Positions 1-9,686 of a DNA stretch of 64,000 nucleotides are shown here, piece after piece. The stretch covers positions 136,159 to 200,158 of the forward strand of contig CACAND010000001.1 of assembly GCA_902533795.1 (NCBI GenBank), given 5' to 3'. The number at the start of each line of letters is the position of its first letter. The stretch's first letter is position 1. The notes under the pieces were generated by a model. It searched no databases. It was given only the letters and a program-made list of their open reading frames with translations, and was not told the DNA's origin. Both the position numbers and the translations under genes were made by a program. The stretch comes from an uncultured Candidatus Actinomarina sp. (GTDB lineage: Bacteria; Actinomycetota; Acidimicrobiia; Actinomarinales; Actinomarinaceae).

Positions 1-390
1 TGTGATCATTATGGTTTTAAAATTGAAGATTCATGTAACGCAATATTATTAAAATCTAAAAAACCTGACGAATTCTTTGCTTTATTTTGTGTACTGGGCT
101 CCAACAGATTGGATGTAAATCACAAAGTAAAAAGTTTGTTAAATGCAAAAAAAATTAGTTTCGCATCTAAAGAAGAAGCTGAATCAATAACGAATCAGAT
201 ATATGGTGGAATAAGTCCCCTCGGACTACCAAGCGAAATCAATGTATTTATTGATAAGAATGTTATGGAAAGGGAGAAAGTCTTTATTGGTGGTGGAAAT
301 AGAGTTAGTAAGTTCTTTCTAAAGCCAGAGATACTAAAAAGCTTGACAAATGCAACAGTAGAAGACTTAACTCAATCCATCTCTACATAA
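1..390 (+). CDS. YbaK/aminoacyl-tRNA deacylase-like protein, 5'-truncated by window edge
   Basis: Frame 1 is open from base 1 (CDHYGFKIEDSCNAILLKSKKPDEFFALFCVLGSNRLDVNHKVKSLL...) into the listed ORF; GGISPLGLP and VFIGGGNR segments resemble the YbaK/ProX family. Confidence 0.7.
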   Translation, partial: CDHYGFKIEDSCNAILLKSKKPDEFFALFCVLGSNRLDVNHKVKSLLNAKKISFASKEEAESITNQIYGGISPLGLPSEINVFIDKNVMEREKVFIGGGNRVSKFFLKPEILKSLTNATVEDLTQSIST

Positions 391-804
391 ACTTGCAGCC
401 TGTGGTGAAAACGCCTTTCCATTTAAGCCTGGAAATCTGCCAGCCTGTAGATAATACTTAAGAAATGTTCTCACATTTTTAAAGTCTTCATTAGAAATTT
501 CTTGAGGGGTTGTTAAGACATTTAATGGATTTGGTAAATTTCTTTCTAAAAATGATTGTTGATCACTGTCTAGTTTTTCAATATATTCAGAAAGGAGAGA
601 TATTGTAATCTCATAATCTTCAATAGTATTAGTACAGTTTTCATACTCGTTTACGGAAAGAGGGCTTACGTCTACTTCATAATCAGTCCTGTACTGAAAA
701 ATTAAGACAATTATTAAAAATAATAAAACGGTGTAGAAAAAGATTTTAATTGGAAAAAAAATAACTTTTCTAATAGGCCATAATATTGCTTTAATTATCC
801 TCAC
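367..804 (-). CDS. hypothetical single-TM protein
   Basis: 145-aa ORF with N-terminal hydrophobic helix. Confidence 0.6.
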   Translation of the reverse strand: MRIIKAILWPIRKVIFFPIKIFFYTVLLFLIIVLIFQYRTDYEVDVSPLSVNEYENCTNTIEDYEITISLLSEYIEKLDSDQQSFLERNLPNPLNVLTTPQEISNEDFKNVRTFLKYYLQAGRFPGLNGKAFSPQAASLCRDGLS

Positions 805-808
805 AAAT

Positions 809-1609
809 TTATTGTAATGTAATCACAAGACACTGACAGGCTCCTCCGGATTTCATAAATTCTGAAACATTTGAAATTTCAATATTACAACCTAATTGTG
901 CAACAGTTTCGATAATTTCAATGTTTTCAGAGGGAAATATAACTGATTCATTAATTACTACAGCATTGCATGCAAGTTGATTCGCATCATCCTCATGGAT
1001 TGGAATCAAATTAAATAAATCGGAAAATTCAGAAAGGGATTGATCTTCAAATGCAGGAGGGTAAAAAATAGCATCATTGTTTTTTGTAGGAAGCTGTTGG
1101 AAACAGGTATCAAGGTGATAGAATTTTTCATCAACTAACTTTGCAATTTTTGGAATCAATTGAAAATGATCAGCTATCAACAAAAGCGCTTCTTTATCAC
1201 TTCTAATTCCATATGAGCCTATTAAGTATTCCCCATAAACAAAAGCATCGCCGCGTCCTTCAAATTTATGTTCAGATGGAATTCGAGCAACATCATACCC
1301 ATTCTTGCGAAACCAATTCTCATAGATAACTTCCTCGCCCTGTCTTTCTTGATATTTGAAATTAGATATAAGAACAGATTTATCTTTTATTATTCCAGAA
1401 TTAGCGGTGAATACGAGATCTGGATAAACCGTATTCCCAGGAATTACATTTACTTCAGCACCACATTTTTCTATAGTAGATTTGAGTCCTCCCCATTGAT
1501 CTTTCGCTAACTCTAAATTGATCTCTACACCCTCAGTCATCCAAGGATTAATTGAATATTCAATTCGAAAATATTCTGGAGAACTCATTAAAACGGAAGT
1601 GTTTTGCAT
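809..1609 (-). CDS. dimethylarginine dimethylaminohydrolase / amidinotransferase family protein
   Basis: N-terminal VLMSSPEYFRIEYSINPWM, VFTANSG, HLDTCFQQL and C-terminal GGACQCL motifs of the DDAH/ADI fold. Confidence 0.85.
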   Translation of the reverse strand: MQNTSVLMSSPEYFRIEYSINPWMTEGVEINLELAKDQWGGLKSTIEKCGAEVNVIPGNTVYPDLVFTANSGIIKDKSVLISNFKYQERQGEEVIYENWFRKNGYDVARIPSEHKFEGRGDAFVYGEYLIGSYGIRSDKEALLLIADHFQLIPKIAKLVDEKFYHLDTCFQQLPTKNNDAIFYPPAFEDQSLSEFSDLFNLIPIHEDDANQLACNAVVINESVIFPSENIEIIETVAQLGCNIEISNVSEFMKSGGACQCLVITLQ

Positions 1610-1653
1610 GTTTATATTTTACATTTTTATACATTAAATGTATATTTTCATAC

Positions 1654-2169
1654 ATGGATAACATTATATTTTCAAAAATTGATGAAACAAATATTGAAGG
1701 CTGTTTTAATTTAAATGAAGATAATGTTCCAGAAGTAGGGTCAACATCTATTGAAGAATTTAATAATTTGGTTCAAAATTCAGATTTCAATCTATGTGCT
1801 ACTTTCGATGAAAAGATAGTAGGTTTTTTAATCTGTTTCCAAGATACTTCTAAAACAAAATCTTTCATGTACAAAATAAAACATAAGAATTTTAATGAAT
1901 TCAAAAATAGAATAAACAATTTTATGTACATTGATAGGATTGCAATTGATGTTAATTACAGAAATAATGGGCTTGCAACAATATTCTATGAGCATTTATT
2001 AGAACACTGTCTAGAAGTAGATGTTGAAAATCTTACCGCAGAAATCAATTTACTACCAACTGAAAATGAACCATCTCTAAAATTTCATGAGAAATTACAA
2101 TTTATTCAAATTGATACGAAAAAATATAATGATGAATATGAGGTTTCCTTACAAAAGAGGATTCTTTAA
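1654..2169 (+). CDS. GNAT-family N-acetyltransferase
   Basis: IDRIAIDVNYRNNGLATIFYEHLLE resembles GNAT motif A; start placed at internal ATG 1654 because the listed ORF start overlaps the opposing gene. Confidence 0.75.
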   Translation: MDNIIFSKIDETNIEGCFNLNEDNVPEVGSTSIEEFNNLVQNSDFNLCATFDEKIVGFLICFQDTSKTKSFMYKIKHKNFNEFKNRINNFMYIDRIAIDVNYRNNGLATIFYEHLLEHCLEVDVENLTAEINLLPTENEPSLKFHEKLQFIQIDTKKYNDEYEVSLQKRIL

Positions 2170-2189
2170 GTAGTAAGATATTTATATTA

Positions 2190-2471
2190 ATGAAGTTTAA
2201 CTTACCAAGAAGACAGCGAAAAAGCTTTGAGTCAGTATCTGGAAAATCTTTAGATAGCAATTTAAATAAAAAAGAAGCGTTAGAAATTTTTGAAAATGTA
2301 AAAAAAAGTTATTCCTCAGCTCCAAATTCTTTTGGTTCTAAAACAGGAAAAAAAGAAGAGGTCTTAGAAATGCTTCTAATAATTAGCGATCAAATCGCTT
2401 CAGAGTATAAAGATTGTGAAGTTGCCTTAAAACAAGGTGTTCCAGAAATTACAAAGGTCAAAGAGAAATGA
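2190..2471 (+). CDS. hypothetical protein
   Basis: 93-aa ORF overlapping the next gene by 4 bp. Confidence 0.55.
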   Translation: MKFNLPRRQRKSFESVSGKSLDSNLNKKEALEIFENVKKSYSSAPNSFGSKTGKKEEVLEMLLIISDQIASEYKDCEVALKQGVPEITKVKEK

Positions 2472-3454
2472 TGAAACTAATAATTGATGCAGATACTGGC
2501 TCAGATGATGCAGTTGCACTATTAATGGCATATCGTAATTTGCCTTCAGATCAAATACTAGGGGTGACTGTTGTTGCAGGAAATGTTCCACTTGATCAGG
2601 GCCTAATCAATACAAGTTATGTAAATGAACTGTGTGAAATAGATATTCCAATATTTAAGGGTGCCGATAAACCAATGAAGAGGAACTATAAAGAGGTTTA
2701 TAATTCTGATGAGTCTACAGCTATTGCCCTTAGTTATGGAAATGACTCTACATCAGCCCAAAACGTTCATGGAATAGATGGATTAGGTGACATAGGTATA
2801 AAACCTAAAAATCACAAAATCGAAACTGAATCTGCTCAAGATTTTTATAAGAAAGTACTTGAGGAGGAAGATGAAATAGAAATTGTAACACTAGGACCAT
2901 TGACAAATATTGCTGGCTTAATACAAAACAATGAAGAAAAATTGGAGAAAATAAAGCACTGCTACATAATGGGTGGCAGCTCAAATGCCCTAGGAAATAT
3001 TACAAAGTTTGCTGAATACAATTTTTGGGTTGATCCCGAAGCAGCAGATATTGTTTTAAATTCAGGAATTCCTATAACTGTGATTGGCTGGGACCCTTCA
3101 CTTTATGATGCAATGATTGATACAGAAAAAATCCAAGAAATTGATGCTATCGGTACAAAGTTCTCAAAATTTACCAACGATATTCAAGTTGTTTTAAGAG
3201 AAATGATGAAAGACATATTTGGAAGCGACAGTTATGATTTACCAGACCCCCTTGCAATGTCTGTTTACTTAGATAATGAAATCATAAGTCAATCCGTTGA
3301 AGTTAATGTAAGAGTTGATACTAGAGATGGAATGACTAGAGGAGGTTGTATTCTTGATTTTCTGAACTTGGAACCTGAAGCTCCAAAAATCAGAGTCGTA
3401 CAAAGATGTCATGGAGATAAGTTCTATAGTCTATTAAAAAATAGCCTTGCTTAA
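2468..3454 (+). CDS. inosine-uridine preferring nucleoside hydrolase family protein
   Basis: N-terminal LIIDADTGSDDAVALL Ca-binding motif, VTLGPLTNIA, EYNFWVDPEAA. Confidence 0.92.
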   Translation: MMKLIIDADTGSDDAVALLMAYRNLPSDQILGVTVVAGNVPLDQGLINTSYVNELCEIDIPIFKGADKPMKRNYKEVYNSDESTAIALSYGNDSTSAQNVHGIDGLGDIGIKPKNHKIETESAQDFYKKVLEEEDEIEIVTLGPLTNIAGLIQNNEEKLEKIKHCYIMGGSSNALGNITKFAEYNFWVDPEAADIVLNSGIPITVIGWDPSLYDAMIDTEKIQEIDAIGTKFSKFTNDIQVVLREMMKDIFGSDSYDLPDPLAMSVYLDNEIISQSVEVNVRVDTRDGMTRGGCILDFLNLEPEAPKIRVVQRCHGDKFYSLLKNSLA

Positions 3455-4068
3455 TGGTTGCAAGTGACTCAGTAATCGAATTAATTATTCTACAAGTTAG
3501 TGTTGCATTCAGCCCTGGATTAATAATTGCCTTGATTGTAAATGAATCAGTCCAAAAAAGTAGAAGAAATGGACTTGAGGTTGCTACAGGAGCAGCAACA
3601 GGAGCAATCTTTATAACAATAATTACAGCGAGCGTCGTTACTTTTATCTTTAATTTAATCCCACAAATTTTAACAATGATCTACATTGTTGGAATTATCT
3701 ATATTGTGTACAAAGGAATTGTCACTATAAAAGCTGAAATAAAAATAGATGATACAAATATTAATGCAGGATCCTTTAACGCAGGAATGCAACTTAATTT
3801 AATAAACCCTAAGATGTGGGTATTTTATCTTTCTGTCTTGCCCATATTCGCTACAGAAAATGAGAATGTTTTTGTGCAACTTATTATTCTTGGAGCTATA
3901 ACGATATTTGTTAATCTGATTGCCGATATTAGTTATGCATATATGAGTAGTTATTTTTTTGAAGATTCTTCAGTAAAAACAAAAAAAGTAATCAATGCAG
4001 TAAGCGGTTTTTGTTTAATTCTGATAGGTATTTATTTATTTTTTAGTAGATTTCTTGGATTCCTTTGA
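3454..4068 (+). CDS. LysE/RhtB family amino-acid exporter
   Basis: [32 protein letters not shown] and [17 protein letters not shown] are LysE-type motifs. Confidence 0.85.
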   Translation: MVASDSVIELIILQVSVAFSPGLIIALIVNESVQKSRRNGLEVATGAATGAIFITIITASVVTFIFNLIPQILTMIYIVGIIYIVYKGIVTIKAEIKIDDTNINAGSFNAGMQLNLINPKMWVFYLSVLPIFATENENVFVQLIILGAITIFVNLIADISYAYMSSYFFEDSSVKTKKVINAVSGFCLILIGIYLFFSRFLGFL

Positions 4069-4980
4069 ATCATCATCTTTAAATAATTCAGCAACTGCAC
4101 CAATACTTCCAAGAGTTGCAGAAAGATCAGCAGGTAAGAAAATTTTAGTAGCTTTGCCGTTTGCAACTTTTTCGAGAGATTCAAGATATTTAATTGCGAT
4201 CAAGTCATTTGTTGGATCACCCTTGTGAATAGCGTCAAAAACTTTTTGTATAGCTTCTGATTCACCATCAGCAATGGCAATTTTTTCATATTTTTGAGCA
4301 TCGGCTACTGCTTTGAGTGCTTCTGCTTCACCCTCAGCACTTAAAATTTGGGACTGTCTTTCGCCTTCCGCAGTCAAGATAGCTGCTCTCTTTTCACCCT
4401 CAGCTTCTGTAACAGCTGCTCTTCGATCTCTTTCAGCTTTCATGACTTTATTCATTGCATCCTGAACGTCTTGTGGTGGGTCAATTCTTTGAATCTCAAC
4501 ACGAACTACTCTTGTACCCCATTTATCAGTTGCTTCATCAAGAATGAGTTTTAAAGATGTATTAATTGTTTCTCGAGAAGTAAGTGCTGCATCAAGCTCT
4601 AGGTCACCAATAACATTTCTCAAATTGGTTTGTGCAAGTTTTGTTGCAGCAGTTATAAAGTCACCTACGTTATAAACTAATTTTTTTGGATCAGTCGGTT
4701 CATAATAAATGACTGCATCAACTGTAATTGTAACGTTGTCTTTAGTGATTACTTCTTGTGGTGGAACATCTATAACTTGTTCACGCATGTCTACAACAAT
4801 TAATCTCTCTATACCAGGAATCACTATATTTAAACCTGAAGTTGCTTCACGATTGTATTTACCAAATCTTTCAATTAAGCCTTTTTCAAATGGCCTTAAA
4901 ATTCTAAATATTCTAAAAGCTACAAATACTAAAAGACCAAATAGTATTACGCTTCTTACGAGTGAAAAGATAAATTCCAT
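4036..4980 (-). CDS. SPFH/band-7 (stomatin-like) protein
   Basis: [60 protein letters not shown]. Confidence 0.95.
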   Translation of the reverse strand: MEFIFSLVRSVILFGLLVFVAFRIFRILRPFEKGLIERFGKYNREATSGLNIVIPGIERLIVVDMREQVIDVPPQEVITKDNVTITVDAVIYYEPTDPKKLVYNVGDFITAATKLAQTNLRNVIGDLELDAALTSRETINTSLKLILDEATDKWGTRVVRVEIQRIDPPQDVQDAMNKVMKAERDRRAAVTEAEGEKRAAILTAEGERQSQILSAEGEAEALKAVADAQKYEKIAIADGESEAIQKVFDAIHKGDPTNDLIAIKYLESLEKVANGKATKIFLPADLSATLGSIGAVAELFKDDDSKESKKSTKK

Positions 4981-5020
4981 AGTATTAGTTTATTATTGAT
5001 AAAGTTATACGTTGATTTGT

Positions 5021-5389
5021 TTAACTATTTGTTTCTTCTGACTCTTTTTCTTCTTGTTCATACCTACTTAAAGCAAGCATAAACATGATGAATAGAATCA
5101 ATGAACCTGCAAAATATGTAAGAGGTATGATTCTGATCTCAAGTGCATTTAAACCGTCGATTGATGCAGGAGCAGGGCCTCTTGGTGCATAAAGAAGAAA
5201 AAGGAAAGAATTAATAACTAGCCAACCAAAAGTAGCAGCACCAACAACTAAAAATCCAAGCCTTCTACCAAGATTTGTTGCATTCAAGACAAAAGTTGAG
5301 CCAAAAAAAGAAAGTATGAAAAATATAAATAGAACTATTCCGGTAAAAGTAAGGTTGGACGATAAAAGTGTCCTCATTATTTCACGCAT
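5021..5389 (-). CDS. small membrane protein at the end of the bc-complex operon
   Basis: 122 aa, about 3 TM; overlaps the diheme cytochrome c gene by 8 bp. Confidence 0.65.
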   Translation of the reverse strand: MREIMRTLLSSNLTFTGIVLFIFFILSFFGSTFVLNATNLGRRLGFLVVGAATFGWLVINSFLFLLYAPRGPAPASIDGLNALEIRIIPLTYFAGSLILFIMFMLALSRYEQEEKESEETNS

Positions 5390-6806
5390 CAGGTGTCATT
5401 CCTCTCAAATAATCTATTACTAATTCTATATCTGACTGTGGAAGCACTGCACCAAAACCAGGCATTTTTCCACCACCTACTCCATTCACTCCATACCCTT
5501 TACCGTTTACGGAACCATTAATGATAAAGTCAATAAAATCATCACGTTCTTTAAATTGAATGTTTACTCTTCCTCCCCTTAAAGCAGGCCCCAAGCCACC
5601 TGAGCCAATTTGTTTAGTGTAAGCAGCACCAGCAGAATAACCTGCAGTATGACATCTTGCACAATATGCATTAAATATACCTACGGCTCTAATTGCTTTA
5701 TCGTAATCTCCGTCGAAAGTTGAATCAGCTATATCTTGGAAATCGATAAGCCACAGCTTTTGTTGGTATGCATTTTCTAAAAATGCTAAACCTGTTTCAG
5801 CTTCATCCATAAACTTGTCATATCCATCAGTAAGTATTCCAAGATTAATAACTTTTGTTTCAAGTTCAGACAAGAAACCTCTAACTATAGAAGCATCTTT
5901 CCTTCCAGGAATCGATTCCTCCTCGTCTGGATTAAGATTTAATACTGGAGTTCCTAACATTTCAGTTATCGTTTCACTGTATGCTGAGAGATCAGTTTCA
6001 ACACTGTCATACAATCCATCTTCATCAGTATCAATACCGCTTTGTCTAGAAATTAACGCTGAGACGACCTCAACTGCTTCAATTGCGATTGGTAATCTAA
6101 TTGGTGCCATTTCTATATCGTTTATTAACTCATTTTGTTTGGCTATTTCACTCTCAACTTGTAAATCGGAATTTTCTATTCTTAATAATGATGAATTTAT
6201 ATTTCCCTCAATTTCAAGCAATTCTTCATTTTGAGGAATTTGAAAGGAGTGTAAATACTCAATCAAATCACTTAATTGGCCGTCGTTCATAGGTCCACCA
6301 CCTTTAAGACCCCAAGCTGGCATTGGTGAATTTGCTCTTCCATAGATAAGCCAATATAAAACTTCATCATCATCGTATCTGTAAAATACATCATTAATAG
6401 CAGGGGCTACCCAAGTAACACTTACCCCACTTCTTTTTTCAACATACGATGCAGCACCACCACTTCCATCTGCACCATGGCAGTTACCACACCCAAATTC
6501 TTCATATAAATGTTGCCCTCTTTCTACAGAAACATCATCAAATTCCTCTACAAAGCTTTCTTGTCTAGCTGGTTCACCTAAATAATATAAAGGAATCATA
6601 ATTGTTAAAAGAGAAGCTAAAACAACAGCAACTGACAAAATCTTATCTAGCTGAGTTGTCTCAAGCTGGTCATCAGGTAAATATTTTTGAAGATTTCTTG
6701 GTACTTTTTTAATCTTTCCTGCACCTCGAAATCCGACAGCAGAAAAGTATGCAATTGCGCCGATAACAGCTAAAGCAATAAGTGTTATAAAAAGTGAACT
6801 ATTCAT
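5382..6806 (-). CDS. membrane-anchored diheme cytochrome c of the bc complex
   Basis: CGNCHGADGSGG and CARCHTAGY heme c sites with SPMPAWG and GKMPGFG Met ligands; N-terminal TMs; internal DTDEDGLYDSVETDL. Confidence 0.9.
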   Translation of the reverse strand: MNSSLFITLIALAVIGAIAYFSAVGFRGAGKIKKVPRNLQKYLPDDQLETTQLDKILSVAVVLASLLTIMIPLYYLGEPARQESFVEEFDDVSVERGQHLYEEFGCGNCHGADGSGGAASYVEKRSGVSVTWVAPAINDVFYRYDDDEVLYWLIYGRANSPMPAWGLKGGGPMNDGQLSDLIEYLHSFQIPQNEELLEIEGNINSSLLRIENSDLQVESEIAKQNELINDIEMAPIRLPIAIEAVEVVSALISRQSGIDTDEDGLYDSVETDLSAYSETITEMLGTPVLNLNPDEEESIPGRKDASIVRGFLSELETKVINLGILTDGYDKFMDEAETGLAFLENAYQQKLWLIDFQDIADSTFDGDYDKAIRAVGIFNAYCARCHTAGYSAGAAYTKQIGSGGLGPALRGGRVNIQFKERDDFIDFIINGSVNGKGYGVNGVGGGKMPGFGAVLPQSDIELVIDYLRGMTPDA

Positions 6807-6808
6807 TA

Positions 6809-7687
6809 TTATTCCTCAGGTGCGGCAATAGTAATACATGAAATACCTTGGGGATATTTAACTGACATTCCAGCAGCACGTGGAGATTCTATGATAGAAC
6901 CCGTATCAATAATAAATTTTCCAGATGAGTTTACATTCACTATGAATCTATCAAGATTACGAGGTGCTGGTCCAGCGTAGTATTCACCAACCATATTATA
7001 TTTTGATCCGTGACAAGGACATTCAAACCCTTGAGAGGTATTACACCAAGGGACTCTGCAACCAAGGTGTACACACCTTTGATAAACAGCAACAAGTCCA
7101 TCAGCAACTGTTCCACTATCAGAAAATTGTGAGTTTCCTGATTGTTCGAATGGTAATACATAAGCTCTAGCAGCTGGGATGAAAGCAGGAATCACAGATC
7201 CATCAGATTGAAAAATTTGGTCTTTTAAATCTTGAACTCTTCCTGCGTCAATCTTAGAACCAAAACCTCCAGAGACTTTAGGATAGAAAAATCCCAGCCA
7301 GGAAATTAATTGAATTCCGGCGAAAGCGCCGAAAGTAATTCCTAATGCTTTTCCCAGGAATTGTCTACGAGTCATTCCAGCTTCTTCTTCTGATATTTCT
7401 TCGTAAATAATTTCTTCTTTTACTTTTATTGATCCATCTGTTTGAATATCATCTTTTTCTTCAATATCTTCAGATAAATTTTCTTCTTCATTTTCAGGTT
7501 CATCAGGAGCTAAAAAGTTTGTTTGTGATTTATCTACTTTTAGTGCTCTCTTATCTAAATTTTTCTTCCAATTCAGCCTTTTATTTACAGCTTTAGGCGT
7601 TCTACCAGTGACTACTGCAATGATTCCAATGACGCCAAATAAACCGATAAAAGCAATTGCAATAAATGAAAGTTGTACCAGGCTCAT
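6809..7687 (-). CDS. Rieske [2Fe-2S] protein of the bc complex
   Basis: CVHLGCRVPWCNTSQGFECPCHGSKYN cluster-binding motif; Tat-like TRRQFLGKALG after an acidic linker. Confidence 0.93.
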   Translation of the reverse strand: MSLVQLSFIAIAFIGLFGVIGIIAVVTGRTPKAVNKRLNWKKNLDKRALKVDKSQTNFLAPDEPENEEENLSEDIEEKDDIQTDGSIKVKEEIIYEEISEEEAGMTRRQFLGKALGITFGAFAGIQLISWLGFFYPKVSGGFGSKIDAGRVQDLKDQIFQSDGSVIPAFIPAARAYVLPFEQSGNSQFSDSGTVADGLVAVYQRCVHLGCRVPWCNTSQGFECPCHGSKYNMVGEYYAGPAPRNLDRFIVNVNSSGKFIIDTGSIIESPRAAGMSVKYPQGISCITIAAPEE

Positions 7688-8439
7688 TCGAAATGGACCC
7701 AGTCAAGTAAGTCATCAAACCAAACACCATCAATCCAAGGATATGTCCAGTTCCAACCTGGGCCTCTAAATAATATACCAATTAAACTCAATGTTCCCGC
7801 TCCTGCCAGAAAAAATGTCCAAAGCATAATTGCATATTTTCTTTTTGACGGTTTATTATCCTTATTTCTATCTATATATGGAATAGCCATAAATGCTGCC
7901 ACACCAATAATTAAAGGAATCATAACTCCAGCAATCTGTGGATCCCAGTATGAAAGTAATTCTTGTAAACCAAGGAAATACCATGGTGCTTTTGCAGGGT
8001 TTGGAGTAATGTTTGGATTTGCTTCTTCAAGTAATGGGGCCTGCAAAATTGCGCTAATAAAAATAAGAAAAGCTGTCATAGCCATCAAAGATATAAATTC
8101 TGGAAGCATTAAATGTGGCCAGGTGTTTACTTTATCTACTGGCTCAGAAGTAGGTTTTTGTATCGGTTTGGCTTTTACAACTGTCAATAGTCTCTGTGTA
8201 ACTCTTGTTTCTGGAGCAAAATCAACTTCAGCTGGTATATCAGCTTTTACAGCTGCTGCTGGTGCTGGTGCTTCTTTGACTTCAATTGGTTTTACATCTA
8301 TAACTTCTGGTTCTTTTGAAATAGTTGTAGGCTCTGCCTCACCCTTCATTTCAGCTAATGCTTGCTCTACAGATATACCTAAAGCTTTTGCTCTTGCCTC
8401 AGCTGTTTTTATTAATAAATGTTCTGGAATATCAACCAT
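7684..8439 (-). CDS. cytochrome b C-terminal (subunit IV-like) protein with N-terminal PExL/AEARA tag
   Basis: APWYFLGLQELLSYWDPQIAGVMIPLI (PDWYF/PEWY-type Qo motif region); start placed at ATG 8439 (MVDIPEHLL) since the longer ORF overlaps the upstream gene. Confidence 0.9.
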   Translation of the reverse strand: MVDIPEHLLIKTAEARAKALGISVEQALAEMKGEAEPTTISKEPEVIDVKPIEVKEAPAPAAAVKADIPAEVDFAPETRVTQRLLTVVKAKPIQKPTSEPVDKVNTWPHLMLPEFISLMAMTAFLIFISAILQAPLLEEANPNITPNPAKAPWYFLGLQELLSYWDPQIAGVMIPLIIGVAAFMAIPYIDRNKDNKPSKRKYAIMLWTFFLAGAGTLSLIGILFRGPGWNWTYPWIDGVWFDDLLDWVHFE

Positions 8440-8450
8440 ATATATAAAAA

Positions 8451-9230
8451 CTAGAGGGGACCAGAGATCCCTCCATCCTTTCTGACTCTCCAAAAATGGA
8501 TCGCCATAAATATAACGATTATGAACGGGAGAAATAAAACATGTAAAACATAGAAACGGAGCAAAGTAGCTTCTGTTGCTTCTAATCCTGCAAATAAGGC
8601 AAATTTTACCTGAGCGCCAATTACAGGTGTGTAGCTAGCCATGTTTCCTCCAACGGTAACCGCCCAAATAGCTAACTGGTCCCATGGAAGAAGATACCCA
8701 GTAAAAGATAAAAGCAAGGTTAATAAAAGCAAGATAACCCCAATTACCCAGTTAAACTCTCTTGGTGCTTTATATGCTCCATGATAAAACACTCTTGACA
8801 TGTGAAGGAAGACTACGATGACCATTATATGTGCAGCCCACCTGTGCATATTTCGTACTAATGAGCCAAAAGCTATTGAAGTTTGTAGAGATTGAATATC
8901 AACATAAGCCATTTCAGTTGGTCTAAAATAAAACATTAACCATATTCCTGTAATTGTAAGAACAATAAATGTAAAAAAGCTTAAACCTCCAAGACATAAT
9001 GTGTAAGACAATCTCACAGCATGTCTTTTAACCTTTACTGGGTGAAGATGGTACAAAACATTGTTCATAACAACATATGATCTGTTTCTTGGGCTGTCGG
9101 AATATCCTTTTCTGAATGGTGATCCTGGACGAAAGATACTTCCCCATAATGAGCTTTCCTTCAGTGAGTCCCCTAGACCTGCACTTATATCTTTTACACG
9201 ATCTCTAAACTTTATTTTTTCATTCTTCAT
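8451..9230 (-). CDS. cytochrome b N-terminal (b6-like) subunit
   Basis: HRWAAHIMVIVVFLH (14 spacing) and HVLFLPFIIVIFMAIH (15 spacing, b6f type) heme ligand pairs; ends KDGGISGPL. Confidence 0.95.
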   Translation of the reverse strand: MKNEKIKFRDRVKDISAGLGDSLKESSLWGSIFRPGSPFRKGYSDSPRNRSYVVMNNVLYHLHPVKVKRHAVRLSYTLCLGGLSFFTFIVLTITGIWLMFYFRPTEMAYVDIQSLQTSIAFGSLVRNMHRWAAHIMVIVVFLHMSRVFYHGAYKAPREFNWVIGVILLLLTLLLSFTGYLLPWDQLAIWAVTVGGNMASYTPVIGAQVKFALFAGLEATEATLLRFYVLHVLFLPFIIVIFMAIHFWRVRKDGGISGPL

Positions 9231-9686
9231 TTAAAGTCTTCCATATATATATCCATGTCTATCATTTCTTTCTCCAGAGTCTTCATCCCATGGAGCTTCA
9301 TAGACACCGTTATTAATTGCTGCATCTGCCAACGATCCTGCAAATTTACCCAAAGAAATTACTCCTGTTGGACATCTATCAACACATAATGCACATCTAG
9401 TACATGCATCTTCGTCAACAACAAAAAATCCTGATTCATTTTCTTCCATACTTGGTGCTTCAACATTGATAGAGTCTTCAATAGCATCTGTTGACAAGTA
9501 GTGAATACATTTCCATGGACATATATCAACACAACCTTCGCATAAAATACATTCTGCTTCATCTATGTGTAGAAATTGTTTCGGTCTTACTCTTGATGAA
9601 ATCTTTTCAGCATCAACCATGGCAAGGTTGTATTGTTTTTCAAATTCAGGCATCTCAATAAGTACTTCTGATTTAGCCATCAGCAC
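9231..9686 (-). CDS. 2x[4Fe-4S] ferredoxin-like protein in the bc-complex operon
   Basis: CILCEGCVDICPWKC and CTRCALCVDRCP motifs. Confidence 0.92.
   Translation of the reverse strand: MLMAKSEVLIEMPEFEKQYNLAMVDAEKISSRVRPKQFLHIDEAECILCEGCVDICPWKCIHYLSTDAIEDSINVEAPSMEENESGFFVVDEDACTRCALCVDRCPTGVISLGKFAGSLADAAINNGVYEAPWDEDSGERNDRHGYIYGRL

Noticed and set aside
4348-4999. Plus-strand ORFs (68 and 96 aa) within the SPFH gene
   Set aside because: Antisense to a strongly conserved CDS; no family signal
5815-6292. Plus-strand ORFs antisense to the diheme cytochrome c
   Set aside because: Low-complexity antisense translations of a conserved gene
7673-8485. 270-aa plus-strand ORF antisense to the cytochrome b C-terminal gene
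   Set aside because: Shadow ORF; the minus strand encodes a clear conserved subunit, and the antisense product shows no recognisable family
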